From assembly GCF_018417535.1 (NCBI RefSeq), contig NZ_CP070977.1, positions 2,356,001-2,420,000 on the forward strand: DNA of 64,000 nucleotides. The letters run 5' to 3'. Shown here in pieces: positions 31,248 through 40,326 of this stretch; within the stretch, counting starts at the first letter, position 1, and the number at the start of each line of letters is the position of its first letter. A program made the position numbers and the translations under genes. The notes below the pieces were generated by a model. It saw only the letters and a program-made list of their open reading frames with translations, searched no databases and was not told the DNA's origin. Source of the stretch: Burkholderia pyrrocinia (GTDB taxonomy: Bacteria; Pseudomonadota; Gammaproteobacteria; Burkholderiales; Burkholderiaceae).

Positions 31248-31572
31248 CGTCGTCTCCTGTATCGCGGGCCGCTTCCAGCCCGCGCTTGAGATCCGCCAGC
31301 GCCTGCAGGCGCTGACGCTCGAACTTGCCGATCCAGCGTTCCGCGATGTCGTGGATCGGCACCGGATTCAGGTAATGCAGCTTCTCCCTGCCGCGCCACG
31401 TCGTCGCGACAAGGTTCGCGGCCTCGAGCAGCGCAAGATGCTTGCTCACGGCCTGCCGGCTCATCGCGAGTCCGTCGCACAGCTCGGACAGAGTCTGGCC
31501 GCTTTTCGCATGCAGCAGGTCGAGCAACTGACGGCGCGTGGCATCGGCCAGCGCCTTGAAAACGAGATCCAT
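31240..31572 (-). CDS. ArsR-family (SmtB/ArsR) winged-helix repressor
   Basis: The 110-residue protein has the winged HTH LSELCDGLAMSRQAVSKHLALLEAANLV (about residues 31-58) preceded by FKALADATRRQLLDLLHAKS. The classic metal-binding ELCVCDL motif is absent (ELCDGLA), so it is probably not a metal sensor. It controls, at least, its own operon with the AHSA1-like gene: a 20-base dyad lies exactly in the spacer of its promoter (31596-31623). Confidence 0.93.
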   Translation of the reverse strand: MDLVFKALADATRRQLLDLLHAKSGQTLSELCDGLAMSRQAVSKHLALLEAANLVATTWRGREKLHYLNPVPIHDIAERWIGKFERQRLQALADLKRGLEAARDTGDDDG

Positions 31573-31595
31573 GCCGCTCCCGGGACAATGGCTTT

Positions 31596-31623
31596 ATTAT
31601 GCAACCAAATAGTTGCATGTCAA
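31596..31623 (-). promoter_or_regulatory. arsR-type promoter with embedded operator
   Basis: On the minus strand TTGACA (31623-31618), a 16-base spacer and CATAAT (31601-31596) form a sigma70 promoter, with expected start about 17 bases before the repressor ATG. The dyad ATGCAAC-N6-GTTGCAT (31599-31618) covers the spacer, so bound ArsR would block RNA polymerase. This predicts autorepression. Confidence 0.7.
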
Positions 31624-31637
31624 GGGTGACAACACTA

Positions 31638-31655
31638 CTGACAAGACGGTGTCAG
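31638..31655. promoter_or_regulatory. Second inverted repeat in the arsR/VOC intergenic region
   Basis: CTGACA-AGACGG-TGTCAG has two perfect 6-base arms with a 6-base spacer. It lies between the ArsR promoter and the glyoxalase-like gene and could be an operator for either; the binding protein is unknown. Confidence 0.4.
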
Positions 31656-31741
31656 CAGGCCGCGATCACACTGCAATTCCGGCGCAATGCAAGGCTGGTT
31701 TCCACACCGAACCCGAATAACAACGCAACAAGGAGCTCGTC

Positions 31742-32146
31742 ATGACGTCCGCAACTGCCACCGCAACCCTGGAACGCGCGATCGCGTGGTTCGACATTCC
31801 GTCCCTCGATTTCGACCGCGCGATCCGCTTTTACGAAACCGTGCTGCAAACGACGCTGCAGCGCGAAGTCATCGGCGGCGTGCCGATGGCCACGTTCGAT
31901 CACGAGGCGTCGAGCACGGGCGGCAGCATCGTGTTCGATCCGCAGCAGATGAAGCCGAGCGCGAACGGCGTGCTGGTCTACCTGAACGCCGGCGACTCGG
32001 TCGTCGCGGCGCTCGAACGCGCAAAGCGCGCCGGCGGCATCGTGCAGGGTTCGGTCGTCGAACTGCCGAACAACTACGGCTACATCGGCTACCTGATCGA
32101 TACCGAGGGCAACCGGGTCGGCCTGCACGCGCCGAAATGCCATTGA
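31742..32146 (+). CDS. VOC (glyoxalase/bleomycin-resistance) family protein
   Basis: The 134-residue protein has one VOC domain: AIAWFDIPSLDFDRAIRFYE at the N-terminus and YGYIGYLIDTEGNRVGLHAP at the C-terminus, the latter carrying the glutamate metal ligand. These form dimeric metal-dependent lyases or binding proteins; the substrate is unknown. A strong AAGGAG ribosome binding site precedes the ATG. A WYL/HTH regulator follows 73 bases later, a frequent partner of such genes. Confidence 0.9.
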   Translation: MTSATATATLERAIAWFDIPSLDFDRAIRFYETVLQTTLQREVIGGVPMATFDHEASSTGGSIVFDPQQMKPSANGVLVYLNAGDSVVAALERAKRAGGIVQGSVVELPNNYGYIGYLIDTEGNRVGLHAPKCH

Positions 32147-32219
32147 GCGCACCGGCCATCGGGCCGGCGCGGCGCTATCATCGCGAAGTCCCCTTAGCCG
32201 TTGGAATCGAGGTGCTGCC

Positions 32220-32906
32220 ATGACGCGCCGTGCCGACCGTCTGTTCCAGATCGCCGAGCTGCTGCGCGGGCGCCGTCTCACGACCGCGCAGCAGCTTGCC
32301 GACTGGCTGTCGGTGTCGCCGCGCACGGTCTATCGCGACGTGCGCGACCTGCAACTGTCAGGGGTGCCGATCGAAGGCGAAGCCGGCATCGGCTACCGGC
32401 TGAACCGCAACGCGAGCCTGCCGCCGCTCACGTTCACGGCCGAGGAGCTCGCGGCGCTCGCCACCGGCGCGCGCATGCTCGAGACCTGGGGCGGTGCGCG
32501 CTTCGCGAGCGGCGCCCGCTCGGCGCTCGCGAAGATCGCGTCGGCGATGCCGGCCGACAAGCGCACCGCGCTCGACCGCCTGCCCGTGTTCGCGCCGTCG
32601 TTCCACATCGACGAGACGTTTTGCGCGAAGGTCGACGCGATCCACCAGGCCATCGACACGCGCCACATCGTCAGCTTCGGCTACCGCGACCGGCTCGGCG
32701 CGCATTCGCAACGCCGCGTGTGGCCGCTCGGGCTCGTCTACTGGGGCGGGCGCTGGACGATCGGCGCGTGGTGCGAGCTGCGCGACGATTTCCGCACCTT
32801 CGACATCGCGCGGATGGGCGACATCACCGTGCACGAGCAGTTTCCGGACATGGAAGGACGGCGGATCGCCGACTACATGCGGATCGCGGAAGCGCCGATG
32901 CGCTGA
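32220..32906 (+). CDS. YafY-like HTH/WYL-domain transcriptional regulator
   Basis: The 228-residue protein has an N-terminal HTH (RRADRLFQIAELLRGRRLTT then LADWLSVSPRTVYRDVRDLQ, residues 3-45) and a C-terminal WYL domain (RHIVSFGYRDRLGAHSQRRV, WPLGLVYWGGRWTIGAWCEL). WYL domains sense nucleic acid or nucleotide-like ligands. It probably regulates itself and the adjacent VOC gene. Confidence 0.9.
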   Translation: MTRRADRLFQIAELLRGRRLTTAQQLADWLSVSPRTVYRDVRDLQLSGVPIEGEAGIGYRLNRNASLPPLTFTAEELAALATGARMLETWGGARFASGARSALAKIASAMPADKRTALDRLPVFAPSFHIDETFCAKVDAIHQAIDTRHIVSFGYRDRLGAHSQRRVWPLGLVYWGGRWTIGAWCELRDDFRTFDIARMGDITVHEQFPDMEGRRIADYMRIAEAPMR

Positions 32907-33000
32907 CGCGGCACGACGGCGGGCGCGCACCGCGTGCGGCTGCGCGCTGCCGTCGCCGTTCATTCCCCGGGCCGCCGCGCGGCGCCCGGCCCGCCTGTCC

Positions 33001-33924
33001 CTACGCGCCGAACACCACCGGCCGCTTCGGCCGCTCGTCGACATGCAGCGAAAACACGTCGGCCCGCGCATAGTGGCCGACGACGTCGAAGTCATAGCGC
33101 GCACGCACGAGCTCGTCGGTATCGATGCGCGCGGTCACGAGGCCGGCCTCGCCGATCAGCGGCTCCGTCAGCAGGTCGCCGAGCGGCCCGACGATCACGC
33201 TGCCGCCGCGGATCAGCGGCCGCTCGGGATCCCAGCCCGGCACGTCGATGCCGAGCGCGCGCGGCGACGGCTGCACCTGGCATGCGCTCACGACGAAGCA
33301 GCGCCCCTCGTGCGCGATGTGCCGCATCGAGCTTTGCCACAGATCGCGCTCGTCGACGGTCGGCGCACACCAGATCTGCACGCCTTTCGCGTACATCGCG
33401 CAGCGCAGCAGCGGCATGTGGTTCTCCCAGCAGATCGCGGCGCCCGCGCGTCCGGCGGCCGTGTCGACGACCGGCAGCGTCGAGCCGTCGCCCTGCCCCC
33501 AGATCAGCCGCTCGGTGCCGGTCGGCATCAGCTTGCGGTGCTTCGCGACGAGCCCGTCGCGCGGATCGAAAAACAGTGCCGTGCAGTACAGCGTGCTGCC
33601 GCCGCGCTCGATCACGCCGACCACGAGGCTCGCGCCCGTGCGCTGCGACAGCGCGACCAGCTCGTCGGTTTCAGGGCCCGGCACGTCGATCGCCTGCGCC
33701 GCGTAGCGCGCATACGCGTCGCGGCCCTCGGGCAGCCGGTAACCGAGCCGCGTGCCGAAGATCTCGCCTTTCGGATAGCCGCCGAGCACGGCCTCGGGCA
33801 GCACGACGAGCGACGCGCCGCTGTCGCGGATCGCGGTTTCGTAGCCGAGGATCGTGTCGAGCGTGGCGCGCGTGCCGGCGGGCGATGCGCCGATCTGCAG
33901 TGCGGCGATGACGGACGTGGACAT
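33001..33924 (-). CDS. Nitrilase-type carbon-nitrogen hydrolase
   Basis: The 307-residue protein shows the complete Glu-Lys-Cys triad: Glu44 in [12 protein letters not shown], Lys131 in [12 protein letters not shown] and Cys165 in [11 protein letters not shown]. The sequence WGQGDGSTL and the long form fit aliphatic or aryl nitrilases (nitrile to acid plus ammonia) more than amidases. The ribosome binding site GGAG precedes the ATG. A LysR regulator is divergent and shares an 80-base control region, suggesting substrate-induced expression. Confidence 0.92.
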   Translation of the reverse strand: MSTSVIAALQIGASPAGTRATLDTILGYETAIRDSGASLVVLPEAVLGGYPKGEIFGTRLGYRLPEGRDAYARYAAQAIDVPGPETDELVALSQRTGASLVVGVIERGGSTLYCTALFFDPRDGLVAKHRKLMPTGTERLIWGQGDGSTLPVVDTAAGRAGAAICWENHMPLLRCAMYAKGVQIWCAPTVDERDLWQSSMRHIAHEGRCFVVSACQVQPSPRALGIDVPGWDPERPLIRGGSVIVGPLGDLLTEPLIGEAGLVTARIDTDELVRARYDFDVVGHYARADVFSLHVDERPKRPVVFGA

Positions 33925-33958
33925 GAGGGCGTCTCCGTTGAATGGGATGCCGCCATCT

Positions 33959-33999
33959 TTATCGATATGATGTCATCGATCAAATCGATAGAACGATAA
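33959..33999. promoter_or_regulatory. Nitrilase/LysR divergent control region with repeated ATCGAT
   Basis: Three copies of the palindrome ATCGAT occur at 33961, 33975 and 33984, and the outer TTATCG/CGATAA arms are themselves inverted. The patch is AT-rich in GC-rich surroundings. It fits an operator for the adjacent LysR protein but is unproven. Confidence 0.5.
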
Positions 34000-34004
34000 G
34001 TGTC

Positions 34005-34925
34005 ATGAATGCGGATGATATCGCCAGCCTCGACCTGAACCTGCTGAAGGTGTTCGAGGCGCTGTACGAGGAAGGCGGCGCGAGCCGCGCGGCGCTGCGG
34101 CTCGGCCTCACGCAGTCGGCCGTCAGCGCGGCGCTCGCGCGGCTGCGCGTGATCTACGCCGATCCGCTGTTCGTGCGCACCGGCCGCGGGCTCGCGCCGA
34201 CGCCGCGCGCGGACGAACTGAAGCCGATCCTGTCCGACGCGCTCGACCGTTGCCGCGAAAGCCTCGCGATCGCGGCCGACGGCGGCGACCGCGTCGGCCG
34301 CACGATCTCGATCGGGCTGTCGGACGACTTCGAGATCGCGCTCGGCCGCGCCCTGATCGACGCGGTCGCGCGGCAAGCCGCGGGCATCCGGCTGATCTTC
34401 CGGCAGACGCACAGCGGCATCGCCGGCGACGCGCTGCTGCGGCACGGCGTCGATCTCGCGATCGCGTCGGGCGGGTTCTCGGCGAACGGGCTCAGCCGGC
34501 GCGCGGTCGCGACGGGCGGCTACGCATGCCTGATCGATCCGGCCGCCCGGGCACGGCCGCCGCGCACGCTCACGCTCGCCGATTTCCTGCGGCGCGACCA
34601 CCTGCTCGTGTCGTCGGGCGGCGTGATCGGGATTGTCGACGAGGCGCTGGCCGCGCTCGGCCACAAGCGGCGCGTCGCGGCATCGACCACGCATTTCGCC
34701 GCGTTGCCGTACCTGCTCGCCGGCTCCGACGCGGTGGCGACGATTCCCGCGCACGCGGCGCGCGCGATCGCACGATCGGCGCCACTGCGCGCGCTTGCGT
34801 GCCCGGTCGAGCTGCCGCGCTATCCGGTGGAAATCGGCTGGCGCACGAGCACGCAGCGCGACCCGGCGATCGTGCGTGTGCGGGACACGATCGCCGCATG
34901 CATCGCGAACCTCGTCGCGCCATGA
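34005..34925 (+). CDS. LysR-type transcriptional regulator, divergent from the nitrilase
   Basis: The 306-residue protein has a NodD/LinR-like N-terminus (LASLDLNLLKVFEALYEEGG-type, here IASLDLNLLKVFEALYEEGG) and HTH SRAALRLGLTQSAVSAALAR, followed by RTGRGLAPTPRADEL. The effector domain is complete. The ATG at 34005 (MNADDIASL) fits the family better than the in-frame start at 33942, which would overlap the operator region. It is the likely controller of the nitrilase. Confidence 0.9.
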   Translation: MNADDIASLDLNLLKVFEALYEEGGASRAALRLGLTQSAVSAALARLRVIYADPLFVRTGRGLAPTPRADELKPILSDALDRCRESLAIAADGGDRVGRTISIGLSDDFEIALGRALIDAVARQAAGIRLIFRQTHSGIAGDALLRHGVDLAIASGGFSANGLSRRAVATGGYACLIDPAARARPPRTLTLADFLRRDHLLVSSGGVIGIVDEALAALGHKRRVAASTTHFAALPYLLAGSDAVATIPAHAARAIARSAPLRALACPVELPRYPVEIGWRTSTQRDPAIVRVRDTIAACIANLVAP

Positions 34926-34958
34926 AAAAGGCCCGGCCGGCTTGCGCCGGTCGGGCCT
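34925..34958 (-). terminator. Rho-independent terminator after pntB
   Basis: On the minus strand AGGCCCGACCGGC GCAA GCCGGCCGGGCCT is followed by TTTTT. It begins right at the LysR stop and terminates the pnt operon coming from the right. Confidence 0.8.
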
Positions 34959-35013
34959 GTCCGGTCGTGCCACCCGCCAATCGAAGCAGGCGGGCGCGTT
35001 GCCGGTGCGTGCG

Positions 35014-36468
35014 TTAATCGACGGCCTTCACCATGTCCTCGATGACCTTCTTCGCATCGCCGAAGACCATCATCGTCTTGTCCATGTAGAACAGGTCGTT
35101 GTCGAGGCCCGCGTAGCCGGCCGCCATCGAACGCTTGTTGACGATCACCGTGCGCGCCTTGTACGCCTCGATGATCGGCATCCCCGCGATCGGCGATTTC
35201 GGATCGTTCTTCGCGGCCGGGTTCACCACGTCGTTCGCGCCGAGCACGAGCACGACGTCGGCCTGGCCCAACTCGCCGTTGATGTCCTCCATCTCGAACA
35301 CGATGTCGTACGGCACTTCCGCTTCCGCGAGCAGCACGTTCATGTGCCCCGGCATCCGCCCGGCAACCGGGTGGATCGCATAGCGCACGTCGACGCCCTT
35401 CTCGATCAGCTTGTCGGTCAGCTCCTTCAGCGCGTGCTGCGCGCGGGCGACGGCCAGCCCGTAGCCCGGCACGATCACGATCGATTCCGCGTTGCCGAGC
35501 ATGAACGACGCATCCTCGGCCGAGCCCGACTTCACCGGCCGCTGCTCCTGCGCACCCGCCGCGCCGCCGGCCGCCGCCTCGCCGCCGAAGCCGCCGAGGA
35601 TCACGTTGAAGAACGAGCGGTTCATCGCGTGGCACATGATGTACGACAGGATCGCGCCCGACGAGCCGACCAGCGAGCCTGCGATGATCAGCATCGCGTT
35701 GTTCAGCGAGAAGCCGATGCCGGCCGCGGCCCACCCCGAGTACGAGTTCAGCATCGACACGACCACCGGCATGTCGGCGCCGCCGATCGGGATGATGATC
35801 AGCACGCCGAGCACGAACGCGATCGCCGTCATGATGATGAACGGCAGCCACGCCTGCGTGATGACGAACAGGATGCCGAAGCCGAGCATCGCGATCGCGA
35901 GCATCAGGTTGATCAGGTGCTGGCCCGCGTACACGACCGGCGCGCCCTGGAACAACCGGAACTTGTACTTGCCCGACAGCTTGCCGAACGCGATCACCGA
36001 ACCGGAGAACGTGATCGCGCCGACGAACGTGCCGATGAACAACTCGACGCGGTTGCCGTACGGGATGAAGTTCGACGCGACGGCGTCCTGCGGCACGAGC
36101 CCGAACGCTTCCGGCTCCGACACCACCGCATACGCGATGCACACGGCCGCGAGACCGATCAGCGAGTGCATCGCCGCGACGAGTTCCGGCATCTTCGTCA
36201 TCTCGACGCGCGCGGCGACGAAGGCACCGACGCCGCCGCCGACGATCAGCGCGCCGAGCACCAGCGCGATGCCGAGCGGCAGGTTCGCGCCGAGCCAGGC
36301 CGCCTGCTTGACGATCAGCGCGACCGTCGTGAGGATCGCGATGGCCATCCCGACCATCCCGAACAGGTTGCCGCGGCGCGCGCTCTTCGGGTTCGACAGC
36401 CCCTTCAGCGCCTGGATGAAGCACACCGATGCGACGAGGTACAGCAGCGTGACGACGTTCATGCTCAT
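35014..36468 (-). CDS. pntB: NAD(P) transhydrogenase subunit beta
   Basis: The 484-residue protein combines about nine helices (residues 1-270) with the soluble NADP(H)-binding domain dIII ([55 protein letters not shown]). The enzyme uses the proton gradient to make NADPH from NADH. It overlaps the stop of the preceding pntAb by 4 bases. Confidence 0.97.
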   Translation of the reverse strand: MSMNVVTLLYLVASVCFIQALKGLSNPKSARRGNLFGMVGMAIAILTTVALIVKQAAWLGANLPLGIALVLGALIVGGGVGAFVAARVEMTKMPELVAAMHSLIGLAAVCIAYAVVSEPEAFGLVPQDAVASNFIPYGNRVELFIGTFVGAITFSGSVIAFGKLSGKYKFRLFQGAPVVYAGQHLINLMLAIAMLGFGILFVITQAWLPFIIMTAIAFVLGVLIIIPIGGADMPVVVSMLNSYSGWAAAGIGFSLNNAMLIIAGSLVGSSGAILSYIMCHAMNRSFFNVILGGFGGEAAAGGAAGAQEQRPVKSGSAEDASFMLGNAESIVIVPGYGLAVARAQHALKELTDKLIEKGVDVRYAIHPVAGRMPGHMNVLLAEAEVPYDIVFEMEDINGELGQADVVLVLGANDVVNPAAKNDPKSPIAGMPIIEAYKARTVIVNKRSMAAGYAGLDNDLFYMDKTMMVFGDAKKVIEDMVKAVD

Positions 36469-36791
36469 CGCGCACCCTCCTTGCCGCCCTCGACACGCTT
36501 GGGCTCCTTCTTGCGGAACATCTCGAGCATTCGCCTCGTCACGAGAAAGCCGCCGAACACGTTGACGGCCGCGAGCGCGACCGCGAGCGTGCCGAAGAAC
36601 TTGCCGGTCAAGCCGACGGTGAGCGCTGCCGCGAGCATCGCGCCGACGATCACGATCGCCGAGATCGCGTTGGTCACGGCCATCAGCGGCGTATGCAGCG
36701 CCGGCGTGACGTTCCAGACGACGTGGTAGCCGACGTACACCGCCAGCACGAAGATGATCACGTTGATCACCGTGTGATTGATGACTTCCAT
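36465..36791 (-). CDS. pntAb: NAD(P) transhydrogenase subunit alpha part 2
   Basis: The 108-residue membrane protein has about three to four helices ([60 protein letters not shown]). It equals the membrane segment of E. coli PntA, encoded separately as in Rhodospirillum. A GAGGAGACC ribosome binding site precedes the ATG. The charged tail [14 protein letters not shown] is typical. Confidence 0.95.
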   Translation of the reverse strand: MEVINHTVINVIIFVLAVYVGYHVVWNVTPALHTPLMAVTNAISAIVIVGAMLAAALTVGLTGKFFGTLAVALAAVNVFGGFLVTRRMLEMFRKKEPKRVEGGKEGAR

Positions 36792-36802
36792 GGTCTCCTC
36801 CG

Positions 36803-37942
36803 TTATTTGCGCGTGAGCTCGCCGTCGCGGCACAACAGCGTCGCGGCGACGATGTCGTCGGTCAGGTCGATGTTCAGCGTGCCGTCCTTCGCGACGATCA
36901 GCTTCATGAAGTCGAGCAGGTTGCGCGCGTACAGCGCCGACGCGTCCGACGCGACCATCGACGCGAGGTTCGTGTAGCCGGCAATCGTCACGCCGTTGTG
37001 CACGATCACCTGGTCGGCGACCGTCAACGGGCAGTTGCCGCTCTTCCTGCCGTCGAATTCCGGGCCGCGGCCGGCCGCGAGATCGACCAGCACCGAACCC
37101 GGCTTCATCGACTGTGCGGTTTCGACCGAGATCAGCGTCGGCGCCGGGCGTCCGGGGATCAGCGCGGTGGTGATCACGATGTCGGCCTGCTTCGCACGCT
37201 CGTGCACGAGCGCGGCCTGGCGGCCGAGCCACGACGGCGGCATCGGGCGCGCATAACCGCCGACACCCTGCGCGGCCTCGCGCTCGTCGTCGGTTTCGAA
37301 CGGGACGTCGAGGAATTTCGCGCCGAGCGACTCGATCTGCTCCTTCACGGCCGGCCGCACGTCGGAGGCCTCGATCACGGCGCCCAGCCGCTTCGCGGTC
37401 GCGATCGCCTGCAGCCCCGCGACGCCCGCGCCGAGAATCAGCACGCGCGCGGCCTTCACGGTGCCCGCGGCCGTCATCAGCATCGGAAAGAAGCGCGGAT
37501 ACAGCGCCGCGGCGACCAGCACGGCCTTGTAGCCCGCGATGTTTGCCTGCGACGACAGCACGTCGAGACTCTGCGCGCGCGTCGTGCGCGGCGCGGCTTC
37601 GAGCGCGAAGCCCGTCACGCCGGCCGCGGCGAGTTTCGCCGCCTGCTCGCCGTTGAACGGATCGAGCATGCCGACCAGCACGGAGCCGCGCTTGAGCAAT
37701 GGCAGTTCGGTGTCGATGGGTGCCTGGACCTTCAGCACCAGGTCGGCGTCAAAAGCGGCCGACTGGTCGGTCAATTCGGCACCGGCGGCCGCATAGGCTT
37801 CGTCGGGATAACTGGCTGCGATGCCGGCCCCTTTCGCGATACTGACGCGATGGCCGGCAGCCGCGTATTTCTTCACGGTTTCCGGCGTCGCAGCCACACG
37901 CGCCTCGTTCGCCCGCGTTTCAGCAGGCACTCCAATATGCAT
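36803..37942 (-). CDS. pntAa: NAD(P) transhydrogenase subunit alpha part 1
   Basis: The 379-residue soluble NAD(H)-binding domain dI starts [20 protein letters not shown], carries the Rossmann motif [20 protein letters not shown], and [20 protein letters not shown] and [10 protein letters not shown] near the dinucleotide site. It is first in pntAa-pntAb-pntB, with a strong GGAGGAA ribosome binding site. The 280 bases upstream hold its promoter and nothing else that I recognise. Confidence 0.97.
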   Translation of the reverse strand: MHIGVPAETRANEARVAATPETVKKYAAAGHRVSIAKGAGIAASYPDEAYAAAGAELTDQSAAFDADLVLKVQAPIDTELPLLKRGSVLVGMLDPFNGEQAAKLAAAGVTGFALEAAPRTTRAQSLDVLSSQANIAGYKAVLVAAALYPRFFPMLMTAAGTVKAARVLILGAGVAGLQAIATAKRLGAVIEASDVRPAVKEQIESLGAKFLDVPFETDDEREAAQGVGGYARPMPPSWLGRQAALVHERAKQADIVITTALIPGRPAPTLISVETAQSMKPGSVLVDLAAGRGPEFDGRKSGNCPLTVADQVIVHNGVTIAGYTNLASMVASDASALYARNLLDFMKLIVAKDGTLNIDLTDDIVAATLLCRDGELTRK

Positions 37943-38221
37943 CGTCAGTTCCTCCAGTCATTGTCAGTATTTCTTTTCTTGCAATTCTTACTGCACAACG
38001 AGCCGGACAGGCTGACTTACCGGCTCACGGGCAACGGCGTTCACGCTGCACTTTAACCGAAAGCGATGGTCGCGCCAGCACATTCCGCACGATCGTGCGC
38101 GAATGCGACATTAGCCCGGCCTGCGCTGCCGCGCATCGGCGGGACGGACGATCTGCGAGGGTCGGATTCGTCTAATCAGACGCCGGGCAGCGTTCGGGCG
38201 CAACCGGTAAAATGCCGAACC

Positions 38222-38731
38222 ATGAAACCCGAAATCTGGACCCCGCATGTGACGGTCGCGGCGCTCGTCGAGCACGCCGGCCGCTTTCTCGTGATCGAGG
38301 AAGAAACCTCGACGGGCCTGCGCATCAATCAGCCGGCCGGTCATCTCGAAGCCGGCGAAACGCTGGCCGACGCCGTGATCCGCGAGACGCTCGAGGAAAC
38401 CGCGCACCCGTTCACGCCCGACGCGCTCGTCGGCGTCTATCTCGCGCACTACGACCGCCCCGGCACCGCCGGCGCGACCTACCTGCGCTTCACGTTCTGC
38501 GGCACGGCCGGCGAGCCGGTCGCGGGCCACGTGCTCGACGACGGCATCATTCGCACACTGTGGATGACGGCCGACGAACTGCGCGCCTGCAGCGAACGCC
38601 ACCGCTCGCCCGCGGTGATGCGCTGCGTCGACGACTATCTCGCCGGGCGGCGCATTCCGCTCGATTTCGTGCACACGCATTCGGTCGCGCCGCGCCCAGA
38701 AGCATTCGAACGTCAGGCGGTCAACAAATGA
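38222..38731 (+). CDS. nudJ: NUDIX hydrolase, NudJ-like
   Basis: The 169-residue protein has the Nudix box [23 protein letters not shown] (about residues 40-62) matching GX5EX7REUXEEXGU with terminal variation. It sits immediately before mnmA and overlaps it by ATGA, exactly the E. coli nudJ-mnmA arrangement. NudJ hydrolyses nucleoside di/triphosphates and HMP pyrophosphate. A TAAAAT (38208-38213) lies only 8 bases before the ATG. Confidence 0.85.
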   Translation: MKPEIWTPHVTVAALVEHAGRFLVIEEETSTGLRINQPAGHLEAGETLADAVIRETLEETAHPFTPDALVGVYLAHYDRPGTAGATYLRFTFCGTAGEPVAGHVLDDGIIRTLWMTADELRACSERHRSPAVMRCVDDYLAGRRIPLDFVHTHSVAPRPEAFERQAVNK

Positions 38732-39876
38732 GCAAGCGCCGGGTAGTGGTGGGCATGTCGGGCGGCGTCGATTCGTCGGTGACCGCGTGGCTGCTGAAGG
38801 AACAGGGCTACGACGTGGTCGGCCTGTTCATGAAGAACTGGGAAGACGACGACGACGGCGAATACTGCTCGACGCGCCAGGACTGGATCGACGTCGTGTC
38901 GGTGGCCGACCTGATCGGCATCGACGTGGAAGCCGTCAACTTCGCAGCAGAATACAAGGACCGCGTGTTCGCCGAGTTCCTGCGCGAATACTCGGCCGGC
39001 CGCACGCCGAACCCCGACGTGCTGTGCAACGCCGAGATCAAGTTCAAGGCGTTCCTCGATCACGCGATGTCGCTCGACGCGGAAATGATCGCGACCGGCC
39101 ACTATGCGCGCGTGCGCGAGCGAGACGGGCGTTTCGAACTGCTGAAGGCTTTCGATCATACGAAAGACCAGTCGTACTTCCTGCACCGGCTGAACCAGGC
39201 GCAACTGTCGAAGACGATGTTCCCGCTCGGCGAGATGCCGAAGACCAAGGTGCGCGAGATCGCCGCGCAGATCGGGCTGCCGAACGCGAAGAAGAAGGAT
39301 TCGACCGGCATCTGCTTCATCGGCGAACGGCCGTTCCGCGATTTCCTGAACCGCTACCTGCCGACGAAACCCGGCCCGATGAAGACGCCCGACGGCAAGG
39401 TCGTCGGCGAGCACATCGGCCTCGCGTTCTACACGTTCGGCCAGCGCAAGGGCATCGGCCTCGGCGGCAGCAAGAGCGGCAGCGGCGAACCGTGGTTCGT
39501 CGCCGCGAAGGACATCGCGTCGAACACGCTGTACGTCGTGCAGGGCCACGATCATCCGTGGCTGCTGTCGCGGCAGCTCGTCGCCGGCAACGTGAGCTGG
39601 GTCGCCGGCGAGCCGCCGGCCGAAGGCTTCGCGTGCGGCGCGAAGACGCGCTACCGGCAGGCCGATGCCGCGTGCGCATTCGGCGCAGCCACGCCCGGCC
39701 CGGAACGCGAAGCCCGCTTCTCGCTCGCGTTCGACGACGCGCAGTGGGCCGTCACGCCGGGCCAGTCGGCCGTGCTGTACGACGGCGAGATCTGTCTCGG
39801 CGGCGGCATCATCGAAAGCGCGGCGACCGGCGACTGGCAGGTGCTCGACGCGACCGCGCTCGCGGACGCACGCTGA
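38728..39876 (+). CDS. mnmA: tRNA-specific 2-thiouridylase MnmA
   Basis: MnmA thiolates U34 of Lys, Glu and Gln tRNAs. The 382-residue protein has the PP-loop GMSGGVDSS (residues 9-17), [14 protein letters not shown], the catalytic cysteine in [14 protein letters not shown] and the second in [19 protein letters not shown]-terminal barrel follows. The start overlaps the nudJ stop. A run of acidic residues (EDDDDGE) is normal for the family. Confidence 0.97.
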   Translation: MSKRRVVVGMSGGVDSSVTAWLLKEQGYDVVGLFMKNWEDDDDGEYCSTRQDWIDVVSVADLIGIDVEAVNFAAEYKDRVFAEFLREYSAGRTPNPDVLCNAEIKFKAFLDHAMSLDAEMIATGHYARVRERDGRFELLKAFDHTKDQSYFLHRLNQAQLSKTMFPLGEMPKTKVREIAAQIGLPNAKKKDSTGICFIGERPFRDFLNRYLPTKPGPMKTPDGKVVGEHIGLAFYTFGQRKGIGLGGSKSGSGEPWFVAAKDIASNTLYVVQGHDHPWLLSRQLVAGNVSWVAGEPPAEGFACGAKTRYRQADAACAFGAATPGPEREARFSLAFDDAQWAVTPGQSAVLYDGEICLGGGIIESAATGDWQVLDATALADAR

Positions 39877-39941
39877 CGCGCCACCGGCGCCGCGCGGGCG
39901 GCGCCGACCGACAGCGGCCGCACCCGCGGCCGCCCGCCTTT

Positions 39942-40092
39942 TCAACGCATGCGCTGCACGGCCGCATCGTAGCGCTCGCGCGCCGCGTCGAGCTCGGGGA
40001 AATACCGCTCGGCCGAGCGCGCGAGCGCCACGAGCGTCTCCACCGGCGATCCCGCACCGGCGTCAGCCGGTATTCGACATGCGTGCGCCGCG
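39942..40092 (-). pseudogene. HxlR-type regulator, C-terminal remnant (frameshifted)
   Basis: The minus strand reads RRTHVEYRLT, the typical wing end of HxlR-family HTH regulators, then shifts frame to GSPVETLVALARSAERYFPE and LDAARERYDAAVQRMR with a TGA at 39942-39944. The upstream HTH half cannot be found. A few bases inserted near 40055-40065 explain the shift. Up to the FMN-protein gene at 40327, the 450 bases after mnmA hold no other gene I can support. Confidence 0.55.
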
Positions 40093-40326
40093 CCCGTGTA
40101 CGGCCCGTTCATCCGCCACACCTTCGCCGGACACTGGGCGCCGGCTCGGCAACGCGCGCTTCACGGGACCCGTAGTAGACTCTCGACCATCGTGGGCGCC
40201 GGCGGCGGCCAGGCACGGCACGGGCTCCACGCCCGCCGGCCCGGCGCGACGTCGCGTGCGCCGACCTCCGGCCGCCGCACGACCGCTCGCGCGCGGCGGC
40301 CACCGAATAATTACGACGGAGTCCCC

